Made by a program: the position numbers and the translations under genes. The notes below the pieces were generated by a model. That model was not told the DNA's origin, ran no database searches, and saw only the letters and a program-made list of their open reading frames with translations. Shown in pieces: positions 34,961-43,503 of a DNA stretch of 64,000 nucleotides. Positions within the stretch are counted from its first letter, which is position 1. Every line of letters starts with the position of its first letter. Location of the stretch: the NCBI GenBank assembly GCA_040218415.1, contig JAVJRN010000060.1, positions 1-64,000 of the forward strand, in the 5' to 3' direction. This DNA comes from JAVJRN01 sp040218415. Its GTDB lineage: Bacteria > Bacteroidota > Bacteroidia > Cytophagales > Cyclobacteriaceae.

Positions 34961-36544
34961 TTATGCTTTTATGTAGCGAGCCGCTATATCTTTTGCAGTT
35001 GAAGTCAATACATCAGTTTGCTCATCCGTGTATTTTCCACCTCTCAGAGCTTCTAATACATTTTTGTGTTGATTTCTTAGCACAGCCAAATACTCTAATT
35101 CAAATGCCTTTACTTGACCTTCTGGTACCTTGTCTAAATAACCCTTAGTAGACGCAAATATGATAGCCACTTGTTCCTCTACTGGAGATGGAGAAAACTG
35201 TGGTTGTTTTAGTATTTCTTGATTTCTTCTACCTCTATCAATCGTTCTTTGCGTTGTGGCATCTAGATCCGATCCAAACTTCGAGAATGCTTCGAGCTCT
35301 CTAAACTGCGCTTGATCAAGCTTCAAAGTTCCAGAGACTTTCTTCATTGATTTGATCTGAGCTGAACCTCCAACTCTTGAAACCGAGATACCTACGTTAA
35401 TTGCTGGTCTAATTCCAGAGTTAAAAAGATTGGTCTCCAAGAATATCTGACCATCTGTAATGGAAATAACATTCGTTGGGATGTAAGCAGAAACATCACC
35501 CGCTTGAGTCTCAATAATTGGAAGAGCTGTTAAAGAACCACCTCCCTTTACTTTACCCACCAATGAAGGTGGCAAATCATTCATTTGCGCTGCGATTTCA
35601 TCATTGTTGATGATCTTTGCTGCACGTTCAAGCAATCTTGAGTGAAGATAAAACACATCTCCAGGGTATGCTTCACGTCCCGGAGGTCTTCTCAAAAGAA
35701 GAGAAACTTCTCTGTAAGAAACCGCCTGCTTAGATAAATCATCATATATCACCAAAGCAGGTCTTCCTGTATCTCTAAAATATTCACCAATGGCTGCACC
35801 AGTAAATGGAGCAAAGAATTGCATAGGCGCAGGATCTGCCGCTGATGCGTTCACAATAACAGTATACTTATCAGCTCCAGCTTTTTCTAGTGTAGAAACT
35901 ATACCAGCAACTGTTGACGATTTTTGACCAACTGCAACGTAGATACAAAATACAGGCTCTCCTCTATCATAAAATTCTTTTTGATTAATGATTGCATCTA
36001 TGGCTACAGCAGTTTTACCTGTTTGTCTGTCACCAATGATCAACTCTCTTTGTCCTCTCCCAATCGGGATCATGGAGTCAATAGCTTTTATCCCTGTTTG
36101 AAGAGGTTCACTTACTGGCTGTCTGTAGATAACTCCTGGTGCTTTTCTTTCAATAGGCATATCGAATAACTCGCCTTCTAAAACACCTTTTCCATCAATA
36201 GGGTTACCTAAAGTATCTACTACTCTACCACACATCCCATCGCCTACTTTTACAGAGCCGATTGTACCTGTTCTCTTCACCGTATCTCCTTCTTTCACTC
36301 CAGAAGACTCTCCAAGAAGTACCGCCCCGACATTATCTTCCTCAAGGTTCAATACCAACGCTTTAAGGCCATTCTCAAACTCAAGAAGTTCTCCAGCTTG
36401 AGCCTTTGTCAATCCATAGATTCTGGCAACACCATCACCTACTTGTAGTACAGTACCTACCTCTTCAAGCTCAGCTTCAGTTTTTTGATTAGAAAGCTGC
36501 TCTCTTAATATAGCTGAAACCTCATCTGGTCTTACGTCTGCCAT
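34961..36544 (-). CDS. atpA: ATP synthase F1 alpha subunit
   Basis: This 527-residue subunit binds nucleotide at the non-catalytic sites of F1. The Walker A motif GDRQTGKTAVAIDAI and the signature PAINVGISVSRVGGSAQ are intact, as is the beta-barrel start ILREQLSNQ. Length is normal. It is followed by atpG and preceded by atpH, with 34 bases between. Confidence 0.98.
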   Translation of the reverse strand: MADVRPDEVSAILREQLSNQKTEAELEEVGTVLQVGDGVARIYGLTKAQAGELLEFENGLKALVLNLEEDNVGAVLLGESSGVKEGDTVKRTGTIGSVKVGDGMCGRVVDTLGNPIDGKGVLEGELFDMPIERKAPGVIYRQPVSEPLQTGIKAIDSMIPIGRGQRELIIGDRQTGKTAVAIDAIINQKEFYDRGEPVFCIYVAVGQKSSTVAGIVSTLEKAGADKYTVIVNASAADPAPMQFFAPFTGAAIGEYFRDTGRPALVIYDDLSKQAVSYREVSLLLRRPPGREAYPGDVFYLHSRLLERAAKIINNDEIAAQMNDLPPSLVGKVKGGGSLTALPIIETQAGDVSAYIPTNVISITDGQIFLETNLFNSGIRPAINVGISVSRVGGSAQIKSMKKVSGTLKLDQAQFRELEAFSKFGSDLDATTQRTIDRGRRNQEILKQPQFSPSPVEEQVAIIFASTKGYLDKVPEGQVKAFELEYLAVLRNQHKNVLEALRGGKYTDEQTDVLTSTAKDIAARYIKA

Positions 36545-36578
36545 AGTTTTGTTTTTTTTAGCCTTGAGGGCTAGTTAA

Positions 36579-37124
36579 TTATATATTCTCTTTTTGAAAA
36601 CTCAATTTTAACTCTCTGAGCTTACCGCTCATACTATCGTCTATCTGTCTGTCGCCCATTTTCACAATGTACCCACCGACAAGTGACTTATCAATTTTTT
36701 CTATGATCGTAGGCTTTTTTCCCGAAACCTCCGATACAAGTTTTTCAAATGCCTTTTTTGTTTCAGCATCCAATGGGATCGTCGTAGTGACCACAGCCTC
36801 TTGAAACCCCATGCTTTCATTGTACATTCTTAAGAACTCTCTTGCTACCTCAGGTAGAAGGTTTTCTCTCGTTTTATTGGCAAGAACTGCAAAGAACTTA
36901 CTCGTTAATTCATTGACTTTCCCGTCGAATATTTTGGATAAAATATCTGCCTTCTTTTGATGGGCAATTATTGGACTCTTCAGCGTCAACACTAAGTCTC
37001 TATTCGATTCACACAGTGAAATGAAGTTATCAATATCCTTTTTTACCTGTTCGAGAACGTTATTTTCTTGAGCTAAATCAAGAAGTGGTTTTGCATAACG
37101 AGCAGCTATCCTTGTAGTAGACAT
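36579..37124 (-). CDS. atpH: ATP synthase F1 delta subunit
   Basis: This 181-residue protein is the OSCP-type subunit that ties F1 to the peripheral stalk. N-terminal AARYAKPLLDLAQE and C-terminal IDKSLVGGYIVKMGDRQIDDSMSGKL are family hallmarks. It begins one base after the atpF stop region, indicating co-translation. Confidence 0.96.
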   Translation of the reverse strand: MSTTRIAARYAKPLLDLAQENNVLEQVKKDIDNFISLCESNRDLVLTLKSPIIAHQKKADILSKIFDGKVNELTSKFFAVLANKTRENLLPEVAREFLRMYNESMGFQEAVVTTTIPLDAETKKAFEKLVSEVSGKKPTIIEKIDKSLVGGYIVKMGDRQIDDSMSGKLRELKLSFQKENI

Positions 37125-37125
37125 T

Positions 37126-37620
37126 CTAGTTTACTTTTACTTCTTTTAAGAACTTTTCGATCAAGTCTTTTTGAGACTTATCATCAGACAGTTTTTCCCT
37201 TAAAAGCTTCTCAGCAATATCAAGGGAAAGTGTAGCCACTAAATTCTTTACTTCTGCCAATGCAGATTTCTTTTCATTTTGAATGGTCACTTTAGCCTCT
37301 GCGATCATTTTATCAGCGATGGCCGAAGTTTCCGACTTTGCTTCTTCCTTGATCTTGTTAGCTACATCTACCGCATCTTTAAGCATCTTATCTCTTTCTA
37401 TTCTGGCTTCTTGCATTAGATAATCATTGTCCGCCTTGATTTGAGCCATTTCTTCTTTGGCCAATTCTGCCGCTTTCAATGAGTCCGCAATCAATGATTC
37501 TCTGTCTTTCAATGCACTGACAATAGGCTTCCATACGAAAGACGCCAACACTAAAAAAACCAATAGGAAGACTACCGTCTGCCAAAATAATAATCCAATA
37601 CCTGGGGTTACTAATTCCAT
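37126..37620 (-). CDS. atpF: ATP synthase Fo b subunit
   Basis: This 164-residue peripheral stalk subunit has an N-terminal membrane helix (about 7-28, LLFWQTVVFLLVFLVLASFVW) and a long charged coiled coil to the end. Order and size are typical. A stem-loop lies between it and atpE upstream. Confidence 0.96.
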   Translation of the reverse strand: MELVTPGIGLLFWQTVVFLLVFLVLASFVWKPIVSALKDRESLIADSLKAAELAKEEMAQIKADNDYLMQEARIERDKMLKDAVDVANKIKEEAKSETSAIADKMIAEAKVTIQNEKKSALAEVKNLVATLSLDIAEKLLREKLSDDKSQKDLIEKFLKEVKVN

Positions 37621-37639
37621 ATTCTTAGTTAGTTAAAAG

Positions 37640-37679
37640 AAACCTGACTTTGATGCCTAATGCAAACAGAGTCAGGTTT
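37640..37679 (-). promoter_or_regulatory. Stem-loop between atpE and atpF
   Basis: A perfect 10-bp stem, AAACCTGACT with AGTCAGGTTT, and a 20-base loop sit in the 69-base gap between atpE and atpF. A structure here could stabilise the 3' end of atpE mRNA or partly stop transcription, which would fit the need for many c subunits per complex. On the minus strand the 3' flank is only moderately U-rich. Confidence 0.5.
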
Positions 37680-37689
37680 TTTGAAATTA

Positions 37690-37890
37690 TTAGCTTCCGA
37701 TTGACAAAAATCCGATTACAGCTGCGAATAATGCTACACCTTCTATTAAGGCTGCAGCGATGATCATTGCCGTCTGGATTTTTCCTGCCGCTTCTGGTTG
37801 TCTAGCGATACTTTCTGTGGCACTTTTACCTATCATTCCGATACCTAAACCTGCTCCTAATACAGCTAAACCTGCTCCAATTGCTCCCAT
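37690..37890 (-). CDS. atpE: ATP synthase Fo c subunit
   Basis: This 66-residue hairpin of two membrane helices forms the rotor ring. It has the glycine-rich first helix GAGLGIGMIG, the polar loop RQPEA and the ion-binding carboxylate in ALIEGVALFA. No Gln is visible in the first helix at the Na+-ligand position and no Ser/Thr follows the Glu, so it is probably proton-coupled. The protein is shorter than the usual 70-80 residues because the N-terminus is minimal. Confidence 0.96.
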   Translation of the reverse strand: MGAIGAGLAVLGAGLGIGMIGKSATESIARQPEAAGKIQTAMIIAAALIEGVALFAAVIGFLSIGS

Positions 37891-37926
37891 TTTTATATAT
37901 ATTTATTGGTTATAAAATTCTTTTAT

Positions 37927-38946
37927 TTAATGATGTTCTTCCACCGCTTGTCCGATATACATCGAAGAAAGAAGAGTAAAAACATATGCCTGTAGCAGTG
38001 CTACAAACAATTCTAGCATATTCATTACCCCAGCGAATATCGCCGATGCAATACCTATAGCCATACTTTGAAAAATAAAGGTAAGACTTAATATACTGAG
38101 TATGATAATATGGCCTGCAGTGATATTCGCAAACAGTCGAATAGTCAAGGCAAATGGCTTTGTGAAAATGCCAACCAGTTCAATAGGCCATAAAATAAGA
38201 TATAATAAATACTTAGGCCAGCCCATACTATTTCCTAAAGGATCAACAATATGAAGCCAAAACGTCTTCTTACTTGATGCCAATGTAATGACCAAAGTAA
38301 TGAGCGCTAATATACCCGTGACAGCAATGTTGCCAGTAAGGTTTGCTGCAGCCGGCAAGAGACCCAATAGATTACCAAACCATATGAAAAAGAATAGCGT
38401 CAATAGATAGGGTAAATACTTTTCAGATTTAGCTCCAATGTTAGGTCTTACAATCTCGTCTCTTACATAAATGATAATCGGCTCAAAAAACGATTGAATG
38501 CCAGATGGCGCTCTTCCTTGATTTTTCTTATATCCTTTGGCCACAGCCATGAAAATCAAAACTACAATGAGTGAGTTTATAAAAAGGAAAAATACATTTT
38601 TGGTAATTGAAAAGTCTAGTAGATGCCCGCCATTATCCATTAAAATATGCTCGTGCTCCATGACATATCCCTGATAGGGAACCAACTCATGTTCTTCGTT
38701 ATAAAAATTGGCAGATGAAAAAACATCAAGCCCCTTCTCTTCGGAATACAAAATCACAGGTAAATGAATGCTCAGACCATGGTATATTTCCCATGAGTGA
38801 CTATCCTGAATGTGATGATTTATCATCTCACTAGGATCAAACTTTTCTCCTTCCTTGGTGTCAGAAGCAGTTAATTGCTGAATACTTACAATTCCGAGAA
38901 AAATGGTAAGTACGCTTAACTTGAATAACCTAGAACCGAATGCCAT
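37927..38946 (-). CDS. atpB: ATP synthase Fo a subunit
   Basis: The start is placed at the ATG at 38946, giving 339 residues with a signal-peptide-like N-terminus (MAFGSRLFKLSVLTIFLG), rather than a start 66 bases upstream that would run into the preceding gene. An extracytoplasmic N-terminal region of about 100 residues precedes the membrane domain, as in other Bacteroidota. The conserved Arg helix is seen in PFALTIRLFANITAGHI, and the last helix in LLQAYVFTLLSSMYIG. It forms the ion channel with the c ring. Confidence 0.95.
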   Translation of the reverse strand: MAFGSRLFKLSVLTIFLGIVSIQQLTASDTKEGEKFDPSEMINHHIQDSHSWEIYHGLSIHLPVILYSEEKGLDVFSSANFYNEEHELVPYQGYVMEHEHILMDNGGHLLDFSITKNVFFLFINSLIVVLIFMAVAKGYKKNQGRAPSGIQSFFEPIIIYVRDEIVRPNIGAKSEKYLPYLLTLFFFIWFGNLLGLLPAAANLTGNIAVTGILALITLVITLASSKKTFWLHIVDPLGNSMGWPKYLLYLILWPIELVGIFTKPFALTIRLFANITAGHIIILSILSLTFIFQSMAIGIASAIFAGVMNMLELFVALLQAYVFTLLSSMYIGQAVEEHH

Positions 38947-38980
38947 AAATAATTTCAATTTTATAAAAAGGGTTCCCTTT

Positions 38981-39349
38981 TCAATTCCGCCGCAAGTTAG
39001 CCAACACAGCATTTAATTCAAAGATTAAGTAAATCAAATAGACTCCCATGAACTGTATTGATAGTGACTTGATGTCGCCTGTTTGTTTTAAACCCAAAAT
39101 AACCAGAAATATAAGACTGGTCACGAGCCTGACTGATATTATACCTAGTGCATATATAGGTGATTGCCAGTTAGTTTGCTGCCCTAGTTTTATTATTTGT
39201 AGAATAATCAAAGATTGCAGAAAGGAAAACACTACTATTGAAGGAAAAAGCTCATGTAAGGTTCCTGAAAAAATAAAATCATTACAAAATTGGAATAGTA
39301 ATAATAGCGAAAATGCGATCGCCATGGAAAAAACCAAATTGCGCCTCAT
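38981..39349 (-). CDS. Small membrane protein in the AtpI position of the atp operon
   Basis: This 122-residue protein has about four hydrophobic helices and no motif I recognise. Its place between the AtpZ-like gene and atpB, and its size, match AtpI-type assembly factors that help form the c ring. It starts 3 bases after the AtpZ-like stop. Function is by position only. Confidence 0.6.
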   Translation of the reverse strand: MRRNLVFSMAIAFSLLLLFQFCNDFIFSGTLHELFPSIVVFSFLQSLIILQIIKLGQQTNWQSPIYALGIISVRLVTSLIFLVILGLKQTGDIKSLSIQFMGVYLIYLIFELNAVLANLRRN

Positions 39350-39352
39350 CGA

Positions 39353-39589
39353 TTATTTAAACTTTAAAGTCAAATAGTATATCGTAGCTGCAACAGAAAT
39401 AAAAATGAACAGCAACAAAACCCATGGTATTGTAGTGTTTACGAGCTCGTTGAGATATACCCCACCACCAATAATCAACAAGTTGAGAGCCAATAGCTCG
39501 AAAGTTATTGATGAGGCCTTAGCCAAAATGTTTTGATCTTTAGGATTGTGCTTTGAGGAGCTTTCCTTCTCCTTTTTCTGGATTGCCAA
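39353..39589 (-). CDS. AtpZ/AtpI-family protein
   Basis: This 78-residue protein has a charged N-terminus and two membrane helices with a short hydrophilic link (FELLALNLLIIGGGVYLNELV, WVLLLFIFISVAATIYYL), as in the AtpZ family often found at the head of atp operons and linked to Mg2+/Ca2+ transport or ATP synthase assembly. Its first 17 codons overlap the end of the bactofilin gene by 50 bases, an unusually long overlap. Confidence 0.8.
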   Translation of the reverse strand: MAIQKKEKESSSKHNPKDQNILAKASSITFELLALNLLIIGGGVYLNELVNTTIPWVLLLFIFISVAATIYYLTLKFK

Positions 39590-39962
39590 TTTTGATTTCT
39601 TTACTTTTCACGCCCATCTTACAGCTACCATTGAATACCGCACCTGACTCCACGATTAATTTGTTGGTGATGATGTCACCATCAATGACAGCTGTTGATT
39701 TTAACACAAGTAGCTCGGTAACCTCTATTGTACCAACAATGTGACCTTCTATCTCTGCATTTTGAGAAAGAATAGTGCCTTCAAGCTTAGCTGCATTACC
39801 CAATGCTGCTTTAGATTTGGTGACTAAGTTACCTATTACTTTTCCTTCAACTCTAATGTTACCGAAGGTTTCAAGGTTACCCTCCATCACAGAACCTTTA
39901 CCAATGGTATTACTTGAGCTGGTCAAACTTTCTGTACTTTTTTGTTCTTGTTTCTTAAACAT
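39540..39962 (-). CDS. Bactofilin (polymer-forming cytoskeletal protein)
   Basis: This 140-residue protein has the bactofilin core of short right-handed beta-helix rungs (GSVMEGNLETFGNIRVEGKVIGNLVTKSKAALGNAAKLEG) flanked by disordered ends. Bactofilins self-assemble without nucleotide and recruit cell-wall enzymes. It follows the M23 peptidase gene by 14 bases, a pairing also known for cell-shape modules in other bacteria, and its 3' end overlaps the AtpZ-like gene. Confidence 0.93.
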   Translation of the reverse strand: MFKKQEQKSTESLTSSSNTIGKGSVMEGNLETFGNIRVEGKVIGNLVTKSKAALGNAAKLEGTILSQNAEIEGHIVGTIEVTELLVLKSTAVIDGDIITNKLIVESGAVFNGSCKMGVKSKEIKIGNPEKGEGKLLKAQS

Positions 39963-39976
39963 AATGCTGTTTTTTC

Positions 39977-40843
39977 TTAAAAAGCGATATATTCCATGGG
40001 GTTTACCGCATTCCCGTTATGCCACAATTCTACATGCAAATGCGGACCAGATGTTAGCTCCCCAGTGTTGCCTATTATAGCTATAACTTCTCCTCCACTT
40101 ACAAAATTACCAACGTTTTTTAATAATTCCGAATTGTGCTTATAAACGGAGATTAGGTTACCCTTATGTTGTATGCCAATCACGTATCCGCTATCCATTG
40201 TCCAAGAAGAGAATATTACCATCCCTTCTGATATGCTTTTTACTGGTTCGTTTTCTTTAGCAACGATATCTACCCCAAAATGATCCGCTTTGGGGTTAAA
40301 ATGATCGGTAATGATCCCTCCCTCAATTGGGGTGAAAAGGTATAAATCCCTGATTTCGTCAAAACCTGATGCCTGATAGGTGAAAATCTCTTGCCCCGTA
40401 TTCTCAAATTCAGCTCTAAGTTGTGAGTCTATGGGTTGAATTAAGTCCTCAACAAATATTTCGGAACTGCCAATTCGGGTATCACTCTGCTCTTCTATAA
40501 GTCCGATGGCATCTACATCACCGCTTAATATCCTTTGGAGATTGTTAAAATATTGGTCTTTCAGCTCAATATCCTGTTCCATAGAATCAATTTTCATGGT
40601 TAACTCCAATAATTGTCTGTTGGTCTGCATTTGTGCAAACCTTGGGTCAAGCCACTCTTCTAGAGTAAACGTTACCAGATAAATTGAAAAACTCAGCGCA
40701 ACCAAAAATCCTGCGAATAATATTAAAATTAACCGTGCATAATTGAAGCGAATGGTTTTTTTCTCTGCAAAATTCTCCTCATTTCTGATAATGAGCAGAT
40801 ATCTATTAGTTAACCAGTTTGAAAGTGTTTTCTTTTGTGCCAA
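39977..40843 (-). CDS. Membrane-anchored M23 family metallopeptidase
   Basis: This 288-residue protein has one N-terminal membrane helix (about 33-55), a coiled region (80-150) and a LytM/M23 domain (about 185-288) with zinc ligands in HFGVD and HLHVELW. The set of ligands is complete, so it may be an active peptidoglycan endopeptidase. The neighbouring bactofilin could localise it. Confidence 0.92.
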   Translation of the reverse strand: MAQKKTLSNWLTNRYLLIIRNEENFAEKKTIRFNYARLILILFAGFLVALSFSIYLVTFTLEEWLDPRFAQMQTNRQLLELTMKIDSMEQDIELKDQYFNNLQRILSGDVDAIGLIEEQSDTRIGSSEIFVEDLIQPIDSQLRAEFENTGQEIFTYQASGFDEIRDLYLFTPIEGGIITDHFNPKADHFGVDIVAKENEPVKSISEGMVIFSSWTMDSGYVIGIQHKGNLISVYKHNSELLKNVGNFVSGGEVIAIIGNTGELTSGPHLHVELWHNGNAVNPMEYIAF

Positions 40844-40941
40844 AGCCTATTTCAATTTGAGGGCAAATATATTGAAAGGATACTGTTTTATCTTTACAAG
40901 AATATTTAGTTCAATACGTTGACTAGGTAATCCATGGCAAA

Positions 40942-43503
40942 GTGAAATCAATTATCCGTTATTTTAAATTTCTTTTCTTAATTCTATTATATAGCTGCTC
41001 ATCCTCCAGTGGCAATATAATTGGTTCGTCTTATCAAAACCTAACCGCTCATTACAATGCTTATTTCATTGCCAATGAGAGAATAAAAGAAATTGCCTTA
41101 GAAATTGAGAATGGATATAGCTGGAACTATAATAAAGTCCTGCCTATTTTTCCTCAATTCGACACTACCGACTCCAAAGGACTGGCCTCCAAATTAGAAG
41201 ATTGTATTGAAAAAGCGTCTATAGCCATTCAGCGGCATCCTGGATCAAAGTGGGAAGACGATTCTTATATTCTCGTGGGAAAAGCAAGGTACTATGGTAG
41301 TGAGTTCGCGGATGCTATTGAAACATTCAAGTATGTAAATAAGCATAGTGAAAATGATGATACACGGCATACGGCGTTAATAGAACTTATCAAGACTTTT
41401 GTTGAATTTAATGAGCTAAACAATGCGATTGCCGTTTCGGATTACCTGAAAAAAGAAGACTTAACCAATAGAAACCTTAGAAATCTATATCTGAACAGAG
41501 CATATCTATATCAAAAAAGAAACGACCTTAATCAACTCGTGCAAAACTTAGTGAAAGCTGATGAATACATGTCAAGCGGTGAGGAAAGAGCGCGAATTGA
41601 TTTTATCATCGGACAAGTCTATCAAAGTCTTGGTTTTGAAGCCGAAGCATACAACTATTACGGGCGGTGTTTGAGGAATGGGCCGCCTTATGAGCTTGAA
41701 TTTTATGCCAAACTTAACATGGCACAAGTCACTCAGCTAGCCGGATCAAATGATCGTAAAAAAATCAAGAAATATTTCAAAAAACTACTCAGAGACCCTA
41801 AAAATGAAGAGTACAATGACAAAATATACTATGAATATGCGGAGTTTGAGTTCAAGCAAGGAAACCTAGACCCTGCCATAGATTTATATAAAGAGTCTAT
41901 TAAAAAAAGCATTAACAACCCTCGACAAAAGGGGTACTCTTATTTAAAACTTGGTCAAATTTATTTCGATAGCTTGAAAAACTATAAGTTGGCACAAAAC
42001 TACTACGATAGCACTGTCAATACCATGCCGAAAGACGAAGAAGGATTTGAAAAAATAGCGCAGCGACAGAAAATATTGAATGATTTCATCATTCAAGTAA
42101 CGACAATACACAAAAATGACAGTTTGATCAACCTCAGTTCTCTTCCTGAGGATTCACTGCGAAATTTAGCGTTACAGGTTGTCACAAAGAAAAATGAGCT
42201 CGCTCAAGAAAAAAAGAAAAAAGAACAGAAAAAGGCTGCACAAGTGGCTCGCAATAGTTTAAACCAAAACACTGCCGATTTGATAAAAACGTCAAATGAT
42301 CCTGGAGCCACATGGTACTTTTACAATAGCTCGGCTATTAGCTCGGGACGATCTGCATTTTTAAGACAATGGGGGAATAGACCATTAGAGGATAATTGGA
42401 GAAGAGCAAATAAGTCAGGTGGAGAAATTAACTCTGCTCAAAACACTGCAAATGACGCTGATGCTAGTCAAACTGAGACTTCTGAAGACGAAAACCTTGA
42501 TCAGCAAGTAGAAGAGCTTTTAGCTGTCATTCCAAAAAGTGAAGAGGAAATCAATAAACTACTCTCGGAAGTTGAAGAAGCCCTATATAACCTTGGCAAG
42601 ATTTATTCTTTCCAGCTTGAAGAAAAACAAAATGCCTCTCGGACTTTTGGACAACAAATCAATAGGTTTCCAAAGTCAGAGCATAAACCAGAAGTACTTT
42701 ATCAATTATTTCTCATTGAAAAAGGCCTGGGGAACATGCAATTATCTAACGCTTGGGCCAGTCAATTAAAATCAGAATTTCCAGAATCGATATATGCTAA
42801 ACTTGTCGACAACCCAAACTACCGAGAAGAGAGTCAGGCAGCAACAGCACAACTTAAGAAGGCCTACGAACGAGCTTATCGCTTGTATTCTAAAAAGGAA
42901 CATGTAAAATCGAATATCATTTTAGATAGTGCATTAAATGTCTATCCTGAAAATGAGTTCAGCGATAACTTGGCATTATTAAAGGTTTTAAACTCAGGTG
43001 AATTAGACGGGGTATATAAGTATCAATTTGAGCTTAACAATTTTATCAAAACATATCCCGAAAGCGATATCATGACTTATGCTCAGGCTTTAGTAAAAGC
43101 CTCAGAAGATTACCAAATAAATTTATTCAATAGTGCGAAGGCTAAGTTTATTAAATTTTTCAATCAAAAGCATTTTATGGTTGTCGCCTATAAAAATGAT
43201 CCCGATCTTTCTCAAAAAGTTCCTGTAGATGTGGAACAGTACATTAAAGAAAAAAACTTTGGCTTTCAAACTGGTAGTTTGATTCTAAATGAAGATTATG
43301 CATTGGTTTTGGTCAATGAATTTCCCGGAAAGAGCACGGCAGTTGAGTTCTTAAAAATGTTTAATAAAGATCTGTCTCTTGCTGATAAATATAAAGGGGA
43401 TAGGTTTTATACCTTTGTAATAACAGAGGACAATTTTGATATATTCTATCAGACCAAAGATCTAAACGCCTATTTGAATTTTTATGATAAAAACTACCAG
43501 TAG
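40942..43503 (+). CDS. porW: T9SS periplasmic lipoprotein PorW/SprE
   Basis: This 853-residue TPR protein starts at a GTG (an ATG 8 bases upstream is out of frame and soon stops). The N-terminus is a lipoprotein signal with lipobox LLYSC. The segment NLTAHYNAYFIANERIKEIALEIE is characteristic of PorW/SprE, and TPR units fill about 90-370 and 560-760. PorW/SprE is needed for type IX secretion and links outer-membrane parts to the motor complex. It abuts the PBP1 gene with no gap and lies about 4 kb from the gldN end of the other T9SS genes. Confidence 0.9.
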   Translation: MKSIIRYFKFLFLILLYSCSSSSGNIIGSSYQNLTAHYNAYFIANERIKEIALEIENGYSWNYNKVLPIFPQFDTTDSKGLASKLEDCIEKASIAIQRHPGSKWEDDSYILVGKARYYGSEFADAIETFKYVNKHSENDDTRHTALIELIKTFVEFNELNNAIAVSDYLKKEDLTNRNLRNLYLNRAYLYQKRNDLNQLVQNLVKADEYMSSGEERARIDFIIGQVYQSLGFEAEAYNYYGRCLRNGPPYELEFYAKLNMAQVTQLAGSNDRKKIKKYFKKLLRDPKNEEYNDKIYYEYAEFEFKQGNLDPAIDLYKESIKKSINNPRQKGYSYLKLGQIYFDSLKNYKLAQNYYDSTVNTMPKDEEGFEKIAQRQKILNDFIIQVTTIHKNDSLINLSSLPEDSLRNLALQVVTKKNELAQEKKKKEQKKAAQVARNSLNQNTADLIKTSNDPGATWYFYNSSAISSGRSAFLRQWGNRPLEDNWRRANKSGGEINSAQNTANDADASQTETSEDENLDQQVEELLAVIPKSEEEINKLLSEVEEALYNLGKIYSFQLEEKQNASRTFGQQINRFPKSEHKPEVLYQLFLIEKGLGNMQLSNAWASQLKSEFPESIYAKLVDNPNYREESQAATAQLKKAYERAYRLYSKKEHVKSNIILDSALNVYPENEFSDNLALLKVLNSGELDGVYKYQFELNNFIKTYPESDIMTYAQALVKASEDYQINLFNSAKAKFIKFFNQKHFMVVAYKNDPDLSQKVPVDVEQYIKEKNFGFQTGSLILNEDYALVLVNEFPGKSTAVEFLKMFNKDLSLADKYKGDRFYTFVITEDNFDIFYQTKDLNAYLNFYDKNYQ

